64,000 nucleotides of DNA from Erpobdella octoculata (GCA_963978895.1 OZ022238.1:40257634-40321633), one strand, 5' to 3'; positions 1 through 12,000 are shown, numbered from the stretch's first letter. A program made the numbers and translations. The notes: generated from the sequence alone by a model not told the origin.

Positions 1-779
1 AATCTTATAGTCATAACTACTCGTCAATAATAAATTAATTCCAAATCGGCTAATGCCATCACATAAAAAAAAACATATCAGTGAAACTTTTACAATAAAT
101 TGGTGTTGCATGCAAGATTTTCTTTAAAATGTAATTTTCTAATTTCCTCTGAAAAGTAAAAAATAAAATAAGACCGATAAATTAATTCATAATCTTATAG
201 TCATAACTACTCGTCAATAATAAATTAATACCGAATCGGCTAATGCCATCACATAATAAAACACTAACCTGCAGAAAAAAATTTCTCATTTACCGATAGG
301 CTGATAGCAAGCTCGTCAGTTTAGGAAACCATGATGAACAATATTAGATAAGGAACAATTGAAGTCAGAAGCCTTGAACGATAAATATGAACAATGAATT
401 TAAATTTATTTTTCCAATCTGCAACTCCTTTTTGTTAAACACAAAATGTTAGATCATAATGATAAACTTATAATAATTAACGTAATTAATCACGTGCAAT
501 GCAACAAACGAAACAAATTGAAAGATACACAGTAAATCATGATTTTAAAAACTAAAAACAAATTACCAAAGCTTTGCCACTTACTTAAGTTCGAAAGAGA
601 GTGAGCTCTATGAAATCAAAACAAAGGTCGTATCCGGCGGCACCATAGATATCTATGGGCGGCACTAAACAACACACATATTTATTTAATTTAATATTTA
701 TATTTAAAACCTTAAAAACTTAAAAAAAAACTAAAAATATTTTGTATAATTTAACTATAAATTAATTTATTTTTATTTT
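1..779. other. AT-rich non-coding DNA with a short direct repeat and a palindrome
   Basis: No credible ORF. Bases 1-73 recur almost unchanged at 191-263 (period 190), so this is a small tandem duplication, possibly cut by the window edge. A perfect 16-bp palindrome, CCATAGATATCTATGG, lies at 643-658 and is bracketed by GGCGGCA/GGCGGCAC. No other structure is visible. Confidence 0.6.
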
Positions 780-1001
780 GTAGAAAAAAAATTTACTCCA
801 ACTTACTACCGCTGACCAAAACGTTTTTTGTCCATAAAACATCAACGGAGGAACCAATTTATTTAAAATTTTACAGAAACCACCGCTTGAATAAGATACA
901 TAAGTGTGCCAAATTTTAATTAAATCTGTTCGGCCGTTTACATTTTATGTCCGAACAAACAAACAAACAAACAAACAAACATTTCATTTTTATATATAAG
1001 A
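780..1001 (-). mobile_element. Helitron-like 5' end (remnant)
   Basis: Read on the minus strand it starts TCTTATATATAAAAATGAAA, then an array of TTTG units, then an AACGGCCGAACAGATT block. This is the usual order at the 5' end of animal Helitrons (TC start, TATATA stretch, 'gaacggctggaccgatt'-type block). The base beside the TC start (1002 on the plus strand) is T, so the host side is A, matching insertion between A and T. The 3' hairpin end was not found, so the left limit is approximate. Confidence 0.5.
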
Positions 1002-1539
1002 TACTACGTTTATCAACTAATCTAAATAAATGAGCTAATAAAGATATTTTTTCTATTTGGTAGAAAAAATCTTGGGGGGGGGGGGTGCCATTTATATTCA
1101 AAAAAGCGTTCTATACTGTTTAAAAAATAACAGATGGTTAGTTTGAGTAAAAAGCGCTCCACGTTTTAAGTTTTAAAAAATTATGGCTTGTTCATTATAC
1201 GAATGTCCACAATTACTGCATGTCTCCATCAAAACATTTCTCACACAGCCCAGAAAAAAATTATTTTCTTTTTTTTTAGTTCACAAAAACGTAGTATTTA
1301 AAAAAAGTTTTTTAAATATATTTTTTTAATTTTTTAAAGTTTTAATTAATTTTATTTTATAATTCATTCAAATTTTGTCCAATCGATCTGAAAACTTAAT
1401 AGTAAATTCCGCAACCCACCAAATTTCGGCTCGATTGGACAAAGGGTCCCAACATATGGCTTTAGCAAACTAGCAAGCCATCACGCAAGCAGCAAACAAA
1501 CACGGTGAAGTTAATATAAAGGATTTAAAAAGAAAGCAA

Positions 1540-1676
1540 GAAAAAAATATAAAAAAATAAAAAATAAAAAGTGAAAGAACGAGAAAGAAAAAAAAGGGAA
1601 AGAATAAAGGAGATAGATAAAAAACAGCAGAGAAAATCCTCTAAGAACCTGGGCAACTCCGGCTAACCCAGCTAAT
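1540..1676 (+). mobile_element. Degenerate Helitron-like 3' end (family H1)
   Basis: A purine-rich stretch (gagaaag-type) leads into CCTGGGCAACTCCGG and then CCCAGCTAAT. The better copies at 13315-13647 and 48570-49027 have the same order: purine-rich body, CCTGGGCAACGCCGG hairpin, about 10 bases, then CTAG. Here the hairpin and CTAG terminus are mutated, so this is an old copy. Confidence 0.45.
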
Positions 1677-1679
1677 CTT

Positions 1680-1958
1680 TTATTTAACTTTACTGGTTTC
1701 TTATTGATATGAGGGCGAATCTTGTAACGTTTAAAAAACATACTTCCCGTCATCAACTCAATCTAAAATTTGGTGTATTGAATTTTGCTGATAATTTTTT
1801 TTTGAATCGATTGGATAACATGTAATTTAAATTTGAAAAAATAAAAATTTTTGTCAAAGAAATACAACCATCAGTTTCAAGTTTATTAAAAAACGACAAT
1901 TGATTTTTTAAATAGAAAATTTATAATCAAAACCTTGTTTTTATGGGTTATTGTAAGG
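1680..1958 (+). repeat. Dispersed repeat R-B copy
   Basis: The block 'ACATACTTCCCGTCAT..AATCTAAAATTTGGTGTATT' followed by a run of T and an AATTTAAA block recurs at about 52066-52270. Related pieces with CATCCAATCGxGCTGAA occur at 33728-33990, 34074-34340 and near 39955. Family and full length are unknown; the unit looks like part of a non-autonomous transposon. Confidence 0.4.
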
Positions 1959-1996
1959 TTTATCGACAGTTGACAGTTAATCGACTTTAGTTGGAA

Positions 1997-2185
1997 AGTC
2001 GACTAACCTGCGAAGGAGTCGATTATCCTGCGAAGGAGTCGATTATCCTGCGAAGGAGTCGATTATCCTGCGAAGGAGTCGATTATCCTGCGAAGGAGTC
2101 GATTATCTTGCGAAGGAGTCGATTATCTTGCGAAGGAGTCGATTATCTTGCGAAGGAGTCGATTAACCTGCGGAGAAGTCGACTA
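1997..2185 (+). repeat. 20-bp minisatellite, left arm
   Basis: About nine tandem copies of ATTATCCTGCGAAGGAGTCG, with single-base variants (cctg/cttg) in blocks of consecutive units. The same unit occurs in reverse orientation at 4774-5060. Confidence 0.9.
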
Positions 2186-2276
2186 ACCAGCGCACGCTTT
2201 GCTGTGCATTACAACAAAACGCTTCCGCATGGGTCGATATAGGTATATTAACCTAAGTGACCATTGGCTCCTATTC

Positions 2277-2454
2277 TTTTTTTTTTTTTTATAATAGCTT
2301 ATAGTCCTTTACACCAAGTGTTTTAAGACTGAAATAGCTGTATGTAGGAAGCACCTAAGTACTTCCTGTTGTGGATCATAATTTGATACTTTTAACTCTT
2401 CCCTCCTCCTTTCTCCAGGCTTGGGACTGGCTTGCAAATGCAAGGCGGAGTTGA
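2277..2454 (-). mobile_element. SINE-like retroposon S1, copy 1
   Basis: A ~178-bp element in minus orientation. The head on the minus strand is ACTCCGCCTTGCATTTGC, then GCCAGTCCCAAGCCTGG and GGAGGAGGG. The A-tail appears as the T-run near 2277-2290. It is flanked by a perfect 11-bp target-site duplication GGCTCCTATTC (2266-2276 and 2455-2465). The uninterrupted target is preserved in the opposite arm of the inverted repeat, which lacks this insertion. Confidence 0.75.
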
Positions 2455-2562
2455 GGCTCCTATTCAACTATGTGATCTATTTGCGGGATGGCTGCTTATT
2501 CACTTGGTGGTGTTTTTACATAGACTATATGCTAAACACTTCTATATCAGCACTGTACTGCA

Positions 2563-2565
<3 letters not shown>

Positions 2566-2597
<32 letters not shown>

Positions 2598-2755
2598 GTT
2601 TATAGTCCTTTACACCAGGTGTTTTAAGACTCTAATGGCTGTATGTAGGAAGCACTTGAGTACTTCCTGTCGTGGATCATAATTTGATCTTTTTAACTTT
2701 TCCCTCCTCCTTTCTCCAGGCTTGGGACTGGCTTGCAAATGCAAGGCGGAGTTGA
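2566..2755 (-). mobile_element. SINE-like retroposon S1, copy 2
   Basis: Same family and orientation as the copy at 2277-2454, with a longer T-run (A-tail, 2566-2595). It is flanked by a perfect 13-bp duplication CTGTACTGCAGTA (2553-2565 and 2756-2768). The right arm of the inverted repeat again shows an empty site here. Confidence 0.75.
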
Positions 2756-3123
2756 CTGTACTGCAGTACCAATATTTAAGACATATTAGAAATTTTTCTG
2801 AATTATTTAAAAATATATTTAAAAGTTTTCTAAATTTTGAATTGAGTGTGAAATTTTTTATTTTTTTATAATTCAGTCGCTAGAGTTACGCACTATAGGC
2901 AAGTTCCTGTATACGCCCATAAGGCACACACACAAAATAACCATCCATCTCATCTACAAAAAAGACAAAAAACATTCTCAGGCTTTAAATTTGTTTAGCA
3001 TAAATACTAAAAGCTACCATTATAGTTTAAATCGTTGGTCCTGATTGTTTCACATTCTCTGATGCGGCCCACGTTTTCAGTTATAGAATTGTACTATCGT
3101 ACTGATAGTTTTCATTATGTATA

Positions 3124-3330
3124 CTAGCTGGCAGCCCGGCGTCGCCCGGGTACTTTTTTGGTTTTTTGTATACATTTATGGAAATTGCCTGGTCAGTTTA
3201 GAATTAAAATTAAAAACACACATGTTGCCTGGCCATCTTAGAATCAGTTGAAATGAGGCAATTGAGATTATTTTTTAAATATTTATTGACATCAAATTGA
3301 ATGTTATTGTTGAACGTAATAGATGGTCAA
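3124..3330 (-). mobile_element. Helitron-like 3' end (minus strand)
   Basis: CTAG at 3124-3127 is followed on the plus strand by CTGGCAGCCCGGCGTCGCCCGGG. Read on the minus strand this is a GC hairpin (CCCGGGCGACGCCGGG) about 10 bases before a terminal CTAG with a host T beside it, the canonical Helitron 3' structure. Body and 5' end are not resolved, so the right limit is a guess. Confidence 0.45.
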
Positions 3331-3875
3331 GCTAATAAATTAAATGAATAAAAAGTTACCGTTCACTAAACCTCTGTGTAATAAAATAAAATTAGTTAAA
3401 ACAAAAATATTCAATCACACGTAGGCACTCTAAGGTAATGCCTTATAGTGAACAATGTTTTTAATTTTCGATTGTGAATAAATAGATAATGCATAAAAAC
3501 AAATATACTTTAAATATATGTCAGACATGAACAAACTAACCAAATCTAGTAAAACGCAAACAGGCAAACAAACTAAGACGTTTAACAAAACAAATAACTA
3601 GTTTCTTTGTTATAGAGTCGCTACATCCAACAGTTCCTGAAATGAATACGCCTTTACTCCGCTAATATTGTACCTTGAGGTAACTTGTAAAAGGAAAATG
3701 CATCGATTAAAAATTCCTTCATAGACAATAAAAATATTCATGTAAACCACAACGGTTTAGAAATGATAAAATGGCGACAACTACGTTAAAAATAACCAAG
3801 AAATAAGACTTGGAAGAGGTACTAGTTTTTTTGTATAACTCATTAATTTCCACCGTTTTCCAAATGTTTTGCCAT

Positions 3876-4319
3876 TCATTTAGAATCTTTGGTTTGATTA
3901 TTTTTTTTGTATTCTGGAGTTTCAATGGTAACATCTATATGGATTTCGGTGTAAGTGGTTGCCGTTTTGGCAAGAACGTCAGCAGTTTCATTACCCTGCA
4001 CGCCAATGTGGCTTAGAATCCAGAACAACTTGCATTCAACGTTCCTATTTCTGAAAAGATTAGTTGTAGTTTGTACGACAGATTGTTGGTAGTGAGATTT
4101 TGCTAAATTGTGACAAATGTCTAATGCTTTGACGGCACTTAAAGAATCTGTAAAAATTACAAGATTTTGTAGTGGATCAGATTCTAATGCATTTGATGAA
4201 AGTAAATGATTTCCATATAGATTAAGAGCTATTTTGATTGCTTCTATTTCTGGAGCAAAAATTGAAATGTTGTCCGATGTTCTTCTGGACATTCTGAGAC
4301 CGCTCGATGGAGCATACAC
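3876..4319 (-). pseudogene. LINE ORF2 fragment: RNase H domain (Jockey/R1-type)
   Basis: A 147-codon open frame contains an RNase H domain as found downstream of the reverse transcriptase in Jockey/R1-like non-LTR retrotransposons. An entry motif around SDNISIFAPEIEAIKIAL is followed by FTDSLSAVKAL (Asp) and ILSHIGVQGNETADVLAK, close to the family's W-PSH-GI-GNE-AD-LAK signature with the GNExAD core kept. Reverse transcriptase and the 3' end are absent, so it is a truncated copy. It lies in the loop of the large inverted repeat. Confidence 0.8.
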
Positions 4320-4773
4320 ACCAATGCCTATCAGCTAGTAAAAGTTACAGCATAAAGAAAACAAAGAAAAGTACTACAGTTAATAGTAGCCTATGCACTA
4401 TGAATATTCAGTTGTTAATCAATATGAATAATTATAGAGCGCCTCCGGTCATTTCTTTTGTATGCCTTGTGGGCATATGCAGAAACTTGCCTACGGTCAT
4501 CTAGCATGTAACTCTAGCAACAGAATTATTAATTAATAAAAAATTACCAACTTTGAATTAAAAATTCAGAAATTGTTTAAATTAATTTAAGATAATAATA
4601 CTGCAATTATGCTGATATAGTAGTACTTCGTATACAGTCTATATGAAAACACCACCAAGTAAATAAGCAGCCATCTTTAAATAGACCAGAGACAATGATA
4701 ACTTCGGTTAATATACCTATATCGACCCATGCGATGCGTTTTGTTGTCATGCACAGCAAAGCGTGCGCTGGTT

Positions 4774-5060
4774 AATCGACTTGCAGGATAATCGACTCCT
4801 TCGCAGGATAATCGACTCCTTTGCAGGATAATCGACTCCTTCGCAGGATAATCGACTCCTTCGCAGGATAATCGACTCCTTCGCAGGATAATCGACTCCT
4901 TCGCAGGATAATCGACTCCTTCGCAGGATAATCGACTCCTTCGCAGGATAATCGACTCCTTCGCAGGATAATCGACTCCTTCGCAGGATAATCGACTCCT
5001 TCGCAGGATAATCGACTCCTTCGCAGGATAATCGACTTCTTCGCAGGATAATCGACTTTC
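4774..5060 (-). repeat. 20-bp minisatellite, right arm
   Basis: About fourteen tandem copies of ATAATCGACTCCTTCGCAGG, the reverse complement of the unit at 1997-2185. It has more copies than the left arm, so the two arrays have changed length independently. Confidence 0.9.
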
Positions 5061-5331
5061 CAATTTAAGTCGATTAACTGTCAACTGTCGATAAAAACAC
5101 AGTTCCCCGTTTTTATGAGTTGATTTGAATTATATATCCAGAGATAAATAAAAAAATTCTCCAACTTTTCAATGTGAAAATAATTTTTTTGGCTTTTGAA
5201 AAAATCTTTGCTGATTTTAAGTTATGATTTCTGTTATTCAGTGAAATAAATAGTCATTTATATAAAAAATACGCCAATATAACAATTTTTTTATAATTTT
5301 TTGTTACTAGCAATTTTTGGAACAATTTCAG

Positions 5332-5547
5332 ATTTACCAAGCATTTACAGTGGAAACAATATTGGCTTTATTGATCCTCACAAAAGATATTTTGAAGTTA
5401 ATGTCCCAGGGCAAAGCTCCCCAGAAAGAACATCAAGCTATGACTGGAATTTAAATGATGAAATGGACAAGAACGAGATTTTCAGACTGAGTCATCAGTT
5501 TGAACCATTCTTGCAAGATATTTTTGGAGTAAAAAAAGATAATTTTG
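5332..5547 (+). CDS. SACS-like: Gene A exon: end of first sacsin ATPase module
   Basis: 72 codons opening in the middle of an Asp codon after the acceptor AACAATTTCAG and closing at G|GTAATTG. It encodes LPSIYSGNNIGFIDPH, the segment after the glycine-rich ATP loop. It matches exon 49405-49620 of gene B in length, phase and 68 of 72 residues. Intron sequence just upstream (TTGTTACTAGCAATTT) is also shared, so the duplication included introns. Confidence 0.9.
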
Positions 5548-5995
5548 GTAATTGCTTTAATGTTTGGTTTGGTTAAACTACAAATTTAAACAAAAAATTA
5601 GAAACATGATTTTAAGACAGTGATAAAATTTCATAGCGGCGTCGTATTGTAAAAATATTACCCCGGCGAATAGTAATCAAAAGATGTTTATAGTTACTAT
5701 GACATCAAGACGATGAAGGTTTTTGTCGTCGTTATCGTTATGTTTCTTTAAATAATTTTTTAATAATTTTTGCTTTTTATACTTTTCAATAGTATTTATT
5801 TTTGTAACTGAACTTTAAATTTTTTTGAAGTGAGTTCATTGTATAATGATCTTCAGAACTTTTGAATTTAAATAGATGAATAAGTAGAAAAAATCTCTCG
5901 ATACAATTTCATTTAGATTATACTATACGCATATATGAATGTATGTGTGTGTGTTTGTGTGTGCGTGCGTGAATTCGTAAATGCATGCATGCATG

Positions 5996-6029
<34 letters not shown>

Positions 6030-9000
6030 TGTATGTATGTATGTATGTATGTATGTATGTATGTATGTATGTATGTATGTATGTATGTATGTATGTATGT
6101 ATGTATGTATGTATGTATGTATGTATGTATGTATGTATGTATGTATGTATGTATGTATGTATGTATGTATGTATGTATGTATGTATGTATGTATGTATGT
6201 ATGTATGTATGTATGTATGTATGTATGTATGTATGTATGTATGTATGTATGTATGTATGTATGTATGTATGTATGTATGTATGTATGTATGTATGTATGT
6301 ATGTATGTATGTATGTATGTATGTATGTATGTATGTATGTATGTATGTATGTATGTATGTATGTATGTATGTATGTATGTATGTATGTATGTATGTATGT
6401 ATGTATGTATGTATGAATGTATCTATGAATGTATCTATGTATGTATGTATGTATGTATGTATGTATGTATGTATGTATGTATGTATGTATGTATGTATGT
6501 ATGTATGTATGTATGTATGTATGTATGTATGTATGTATGTATGTATGTATGTATGTATGTATGTATGTATGTATGTATGTATGTATGTATGTATGTATGT
6601 ATGTATGTATGTATGTATGTATGTATGTATGTATGTATGTTTGTATGTATGCATGCATGCATGTATGTATGTATCAACCCCCCCCCAAATCATGACAAAT
6701 ATAAAATCGGTGTAAAATAAGAACAAATGTGCTAGGATAATATAAAATATCCTTGAAAAATTGCAATGTTAATGTGATTTTAAATTTAGAATTAGGTTCT
6801 ATTTTAAAACAATTGGTTTCTATGTTTAGCTAATAAATTTGTCTTTATAAGGCATTAAGTTACAAACCCAATGCTGTCGAAAATTATAATCTACAGTAAC
6901 AGGGCCCCAAACACTAGTGAAAAATCTTCTCCATACATTTACATAGGGACGGTGACGGTTTTTCGCCTATAACTTTTTTATTTTTTAGAATAATAAATTT
7001 ATTTTTCCACCACGATATTTCTCTTATACAAACCTTTTTAGCGATCTATTGCACAACCCCATGCACGAACTTTTTTTTGCAAGTTAGTTGGGGTATCCAG
7101 CAGCGCTGATAACTTCGGTATCATACTCTGGTTTACTTCAGTTCAATCTCATTCTTCTTTGCTCTAAAGCAAACCTCCATTCTTCTAATGGCTTCTCTAC
7201 TGGTTTTTTGTTTTCCTTACAGATCACAATATTTTTTATTTTATTAAAAATTATAATCACGAGAAAACGGTTAGCTACTGTGGAAATGTTTAAGTCCTGT
7301 AAAATGTTCTTTGTCTTGAACATTTTGGTCCTGTATTTTTTACAATTGTGATACATTCCATGATAGAGGAAAAATTTGAAAACAATTTGAACCTTCCCCA
7401 CGAAAACAATTTCTAAATACGGCCCTGTATGTATGTATGTATGCATGCAGGGGTGCCCAGAGGGGGGCGTTAGGAGGCAAATGCTTTCTCGCAAAGCTAG
7501 GGGGGGAATTCCTTCCCTGAGCTTTAGTTTTACGTTTAAAAAGTTTCAGATCTGTAGCAGATTTAAGCAACAGAACCTTACATTCATGCAGCAATTGTCG
7601 TTCGCACCTCAGAAACTCTTTAATGTGTAGTAAGCCGCACACGGTTGTTACATGTGATCGCTCCTTAGCTCGCTTAGCTCGCGCTAGCTAGTGGCAACCT
7701 TTGCACCTTTTCACCTTCCGCGACTTCTTCTTCTTCGTTGTTCTCGTCGCTCTCGTTGTTCTCGTTGTCCGCCATATTTATTAGTTAAGCCTCGACTTCG
7801 AACTTTGTTTCTATTTTGTTTCGACATTGTCGGCTCTTGTAGAATTGTTTATTTTAGTTGTTGGTTCAGTTTTAATAAAACTTTAAAAAACGACTTCAAA
7901 GTCTCCTGATAAAGAAAGCGTGGTCTTGACGACCACAATTAGTGACCCTGACGATTCTCCCGACGTTTTTTTCCCCGGCGTGAAGAATTCTGAACACCAG
8001 TGAAAGGGCTCAACCCGACGTGAAGAATTCTCAAGTTCCGACGTTTGTTTCCCTTCCGACAACTTCAGTTTTTCTTCAGCCTTGACATTCTTCAACTTCC
8101 GACACCTTCAACTTCCAAAGTTCTTCGTTTCGACGTTCTTCCGACGTTCTTCAATTTCGAAGTTTCCAACCAGCGTTTTCTGCTCACAGACTGACTCGCT
8201 GTCAATATGGCAACTGCCTCCAGCCAACCTCCCACCATTGCTGCAGTTTCAGTAAAGGCGCCTCCATTCATTCCGTCAAACCCTGCCACGTGGTTTGTCA
8301 TCGTGGAGGCACAATTCAACATCGCCGGCATCGCGACGTCGACTAGAAAATTCTACCACGCCCTAGCTAACCTTCCGGTGGAAAAAAGCCGTCAAAAGAT
8401 TTCACGAGTCAACCAGAGGAGAACTCTTCGAGGCCTCTCTTCAAGAAACTCCCCTCACTGGAAAGCCGTCACACTTCCTCCTACAAATGACGAAGGTGGC
8501 AAAGAAAGGGCGTAGGAGAAGACATGGTGTGTCATCGTTTCCAACAAGCTCTTCCGCCCAGCCTCGCACCCGTCATCGCGTCACAGAGAGCTTTGGGACT
8601 GGACGACCTCGGACGACTTGCCGACGAACTCCTTCCACTACTAAAAAGCCAGGCAACATCTGTTGTTAGTGAATCTTCATCGTCGAAATTCAGTGATCGA
8701 TTTGCGCGTAATTCATTTGTTGTTGATAATGTTGCGCGTAAATCTTTTCATCCCGTGTCTTCAAAAACTTTAATTCCTTTTTCTGAGAAACAACGCCCTA
8801 AGGTTTGCCGAAGTCATATATTTTATGGGGTGAAAGCGCGCACATGTCGCCATTGGTGTCAATGGCCAGATAAATCTGCGTGCAAAACAATTCAGTCGCG
8901 TGACGCAACCCCTGCAAGCTCGCGAGATAATTCTCCAGTGCGGTCTTTAAATGCCTAGGCGCTACAGCAACCGCGGCAGCTAGTGGCGCCCTACAATTGT

Positions 9001-12000
9001 TGGCCGCATTTCGAATTGCAAATTTTTCAGTGGATTCCTTATTGATACGGGTTCGTCAATATCATTAATTCCATTCTCAGTGTCAAAATCACTTTCATGT
9101 TTGTTGTCACCATCTCCGATTCATTTGAAGGCTGCTGATGGCCGTTCTATTGTTGTATATGGACAAACTCATTTAAAACTAACCAATAAATCATTACGTC
9201 GATCAGTTGATTGGGTGTTTGTCGTGGCTGACGTTTCAAAACCAATTTTAGGTGCCGATTTTTTATCGAAATTTTGCATCAGCGTAAATTGTTTTGAGCG
9301 TGCGATTGTCGACACCAACACAAATTTTCATGCACCGTGTATTCCGAAACTTGTGCCAGATTATTCAGCATGCAGCGTTAAGCTTCCAGAGAATCTTCCG
9401 GCGTTCATACCCCGCTTTTTGACAAATACCCCTGTCTGCTTATGCCTGAGCAAATAGATTATTCTGTTTCTGTCGATCCTTTTCCTACCCAGCACACCGT
9501 TGATACGGGTTCTGCATGCCCTGTATTTGCACGCGCGCGTCAGCTTCCCCCAAAGAAGTTCGATATTACAAAGAAAGAATTTGATTTTATGCTGGCAGCG
9601 AGTATTTGCGTCCTTCTAAAAGCGATTGGGCATCACCGCTGCATTTAGTTCCAAAGAAAGATGGTCAGTCGTGGCAACCTTGCGGCGATTTCCGTCAATT
9701 GAACGCAATCACCAAAAAGGATCGCTACCCATTGCCGCACATTAATTCATGCATTGATCGCTTTTATGGCAAAAATATCTATAGCAAGCTTGATATTGTA
9801 AAAGCGTATTTCCACATACCCATGGCCCCTGAAGATGCTAAAAAATCCGCAGTAATTACGCCATTTGGTTTATTTGAATTTACGCGAATGCCATTTGGGC
9901 TCTGTAATGCTCCGCAAACTTTCCAGCGTTTTATGGATTCTATCTTTCGGGATTTATCATTTGTCTTTGTTTATATTGATGATATCCTAATTGCCTCTAA
10001 AGATTTAGATGAGCATAAAATTCATTTAAAAACCGTAATGAATCGTTTGTCATAACAAATTGCATGTTACATTAGAAAAGTGCGATTTTGCAGCATCTAA
10101 GGATGATTTTATTGGGTATTCAATTAGTCCCGAAGGTATTGTGCCCTTATCGAATAACATGGAATCAATCAATAATTATGAAATGCCAATCGATTATTGA
10201 CGATTATGCTTCCTTGCGTCGCTTTCTTGGCATGATTGGTTTTTAAAGGCGCTTTATACCTTCGTTTGCTGACAAAGCTGAACCACTTTATCAACTTCTT
10301 TCATCATGTAATGGTAAAAATGTTAAGTTATTATGGACGGATGATGCGCGTAGAACGTTCGAGAAATTGAAAGAAAATCTCAGACAAGCAGTCCAGCTGC
10401 ACTTTACTGATCCGAAGTCTGACACATTTCACTTCGTTACCGATGCGTCAAACTATGCCGTTGGAGCAGCCTTGCACCAGTCTGTCGGGAACTAGCTTCG
10501 ACCAGTGGCATTTTTCTCAAAACGTCTCTCTACACCTCAACGTTCTTACTCAGCATTCAACCGCGAACCTTTAGCCGTCTACCTTGCAGTAGTCCATTTC
10601 AAGCCAGTTATAGAGGGTCATACTGTTGCCGTTTTTACAGATCACAAACCCCTGGTAAATGCATTCTATAGTCAAACTCCACCGAAGTCTGATCGCCAGC
10701 AACGCCACCTGTCATATATCTCATTGTCTAAAGGTGTCCATCACACACCTTCTCGTTTATTACATGATGTTATTTTGAATAAGGGCGATTTTGTGTTTGT
10801 GCGGATTGATCGCGTGCGTCGTCCTCTCGGGTCACCTTATCAAGGTGCTTTTGAGGTTTTAAATTGTAACGACAAAATTGTAAAAATTAAGATGCCCGAT
10901 GATGAAGTTTCGATTGTGACGCGTGATCGTGTTAAATTGGCACATATCCGTAAATATACTGTTCGTTCGAAACCATTAGCAAATTTATCTTCGGACATTA
11001 TCGATCATCCTAAAGAACAGCAAGAGTCGAGTAAACGATCTCAGCGTTGTGTTAGATTTGCTGAATGAAACTTTTCTGTTCTGTCGTGTAATTTATTGGA
11101 GATTTCTATTGTCATTCTTTGTCACTTCTGTCTATGATTTTGTTTGTTTCCTCTCTTGCGTTACTATTTTTCCCTCTCATTGGCTCCGCCATCTGCGGGG
11201 GGACTATTGTAGTAAGCCGCACATCGGTTGTTACAGGTGAGCGCTCCTTACCTCGCTTAGCTCGCGTTAGCTAGTGGCAACCTTTGACCTTTTCACCTTG
11301 CGCGACTTCTTCTTCGTTGCTCTCGTCTCTCTCGTCGTTCTCGTTGTCCGCCATATTTATTAGTTAAGCCTCGACTTCGAACTTTGTTTCCATTTTGTTT
11401 CGACATTGTCGGCTCTTGTAGAATTGTTTATTTTATTTGTTGGTTCTATTTAATAAAACTTTAAAAAACGACTTCAAAGTCTCCTGATAAAGAAAGCGTG
11501 GTCTTGACGACCACAAGTGATAAGTCTACAAGCAAAGATAAAAAATAAATTTAAAAAAGCTTTTATTTGCTTCTTTATCTGAATCAACAAACTAAAATTT
11601 TTGATTCTAAAACAACCGTTACGCTCAATTTATATATTGTTTATTTCTTTCATATGAAATCAAAATTCATAAATTTAAATCGATGTATGGGTTAGTTGTT
11701 ATCTAAAACACTTCATTCATATATTGTTATCAAGAATACAGCTATTCTGAAAGTTTCAAAGCTCTATATAGATGAATATTAGTCGAATTTGCATTTACCT
11801 GTACCGGCCAACTTGATTAATTTGATTTGATTTAATTTTTGACTTATGCATAAACATCCCTACTGGTTAATTATTTTGGACCTCTGGCGACTTATAAATA
11901 AACATCCGTACTGTTTAATTATTTTGGAACTCTGGCGACGTATACATAAACAACTTGATTAATTTGATTTGAATAATTTTAATTGATTTAAGGCCTAATT

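Larger units (their letters stand above)
1960..5096. mobile_element. Foldback-like element: ~3.1-kb inverted repeat with minisatellite arms
   Basis: The outer ends are inverted copies beginning TTTATCGACAGTTGACAGTT, then a GTCGAC-rich spacer, then tandem 20-bp units, then a unique segment (GCACGCTTTGCTGTGCAT ... GGGTCGATATAGGTATATTA). Homology between the arms continues inward to about 2944 on the left and about 4425 on the right. The left arm is lengthened by two SINE-like insertions. The loop (about 2945-4424) holds a Helitron-like end and a LINE fragment. Long inverted arms made of short tandem repeats are the hallmark of Foldback elements. Two separately inserted copies in opposite orientation is the alternative. 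A target-site duplication was not clear. Confidence 0.55.
7626..11515 (+). mobile_element. Ty3/gypsy LTR retrotransposon G1, frameshifted and missing integrase core
   Basis: LTRs at 7626-7937 and 11208-11515 begin TGTAGTAAGCCGCAC and end GACGACCACA. They are similar but not identical (312 and 308 bp). Gag, protease (DTGS), reverse transcriptase (YIDD) and RNase H (FTDHKPL) lie in the usual Ty3/gypsy order, spread over several frames with stops. RNase H passes directly into the C-terminal integrase part (VFVRIDRVRRPLGSPYQGAF), so the HHCC and DDE core is deleted. A polypurine tract precedes the 3' LTR (about 11196-11204). The flanking bases (AATG and AGTG) give only an imperfect target duplication. 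It sits in the large intron of gene A. Confidence 0.9.

Noticed and set aside
1991..2242. Repeat peptide with GVDYPAKESIILRRSRL (also 4677-5084 minus)
   Set aside because: It is the translation of a 20-bp minisatellite (60 bp per three units). The same array occurs in inverse orientation and the frame has no homology outside it.
3719..4016. Short frames overlapping the LINE RNase H fragment
   Set aside because: Shadows of the RNase H coding strand.
1997..5060. CRISPR-like array
   Set aside because: The 20-bp units are directly abutting with no spacers, and the genome is clearly animal.
1..5331. Exons 1-4 of gene A in the left part of the window
   Set aside because: I looked for equivalents of ELIQNAEDAGANK and [12 protein letters not shown] and found none. 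They are presumed to lie left of the window, though loss cannot be excluded.
5918..6726. Long open frames of Cys-Met-Tyr-Val or His-Thr-Tyr-Ile repeats on both strands (also 12644-12854, 15628-16034, 35556-36497, 40559-41366)
   Set aside because: All frames of an ATGT or AT/ATAC tandem repeat are open; no start context, splice sites or non-repeat domain support translation.
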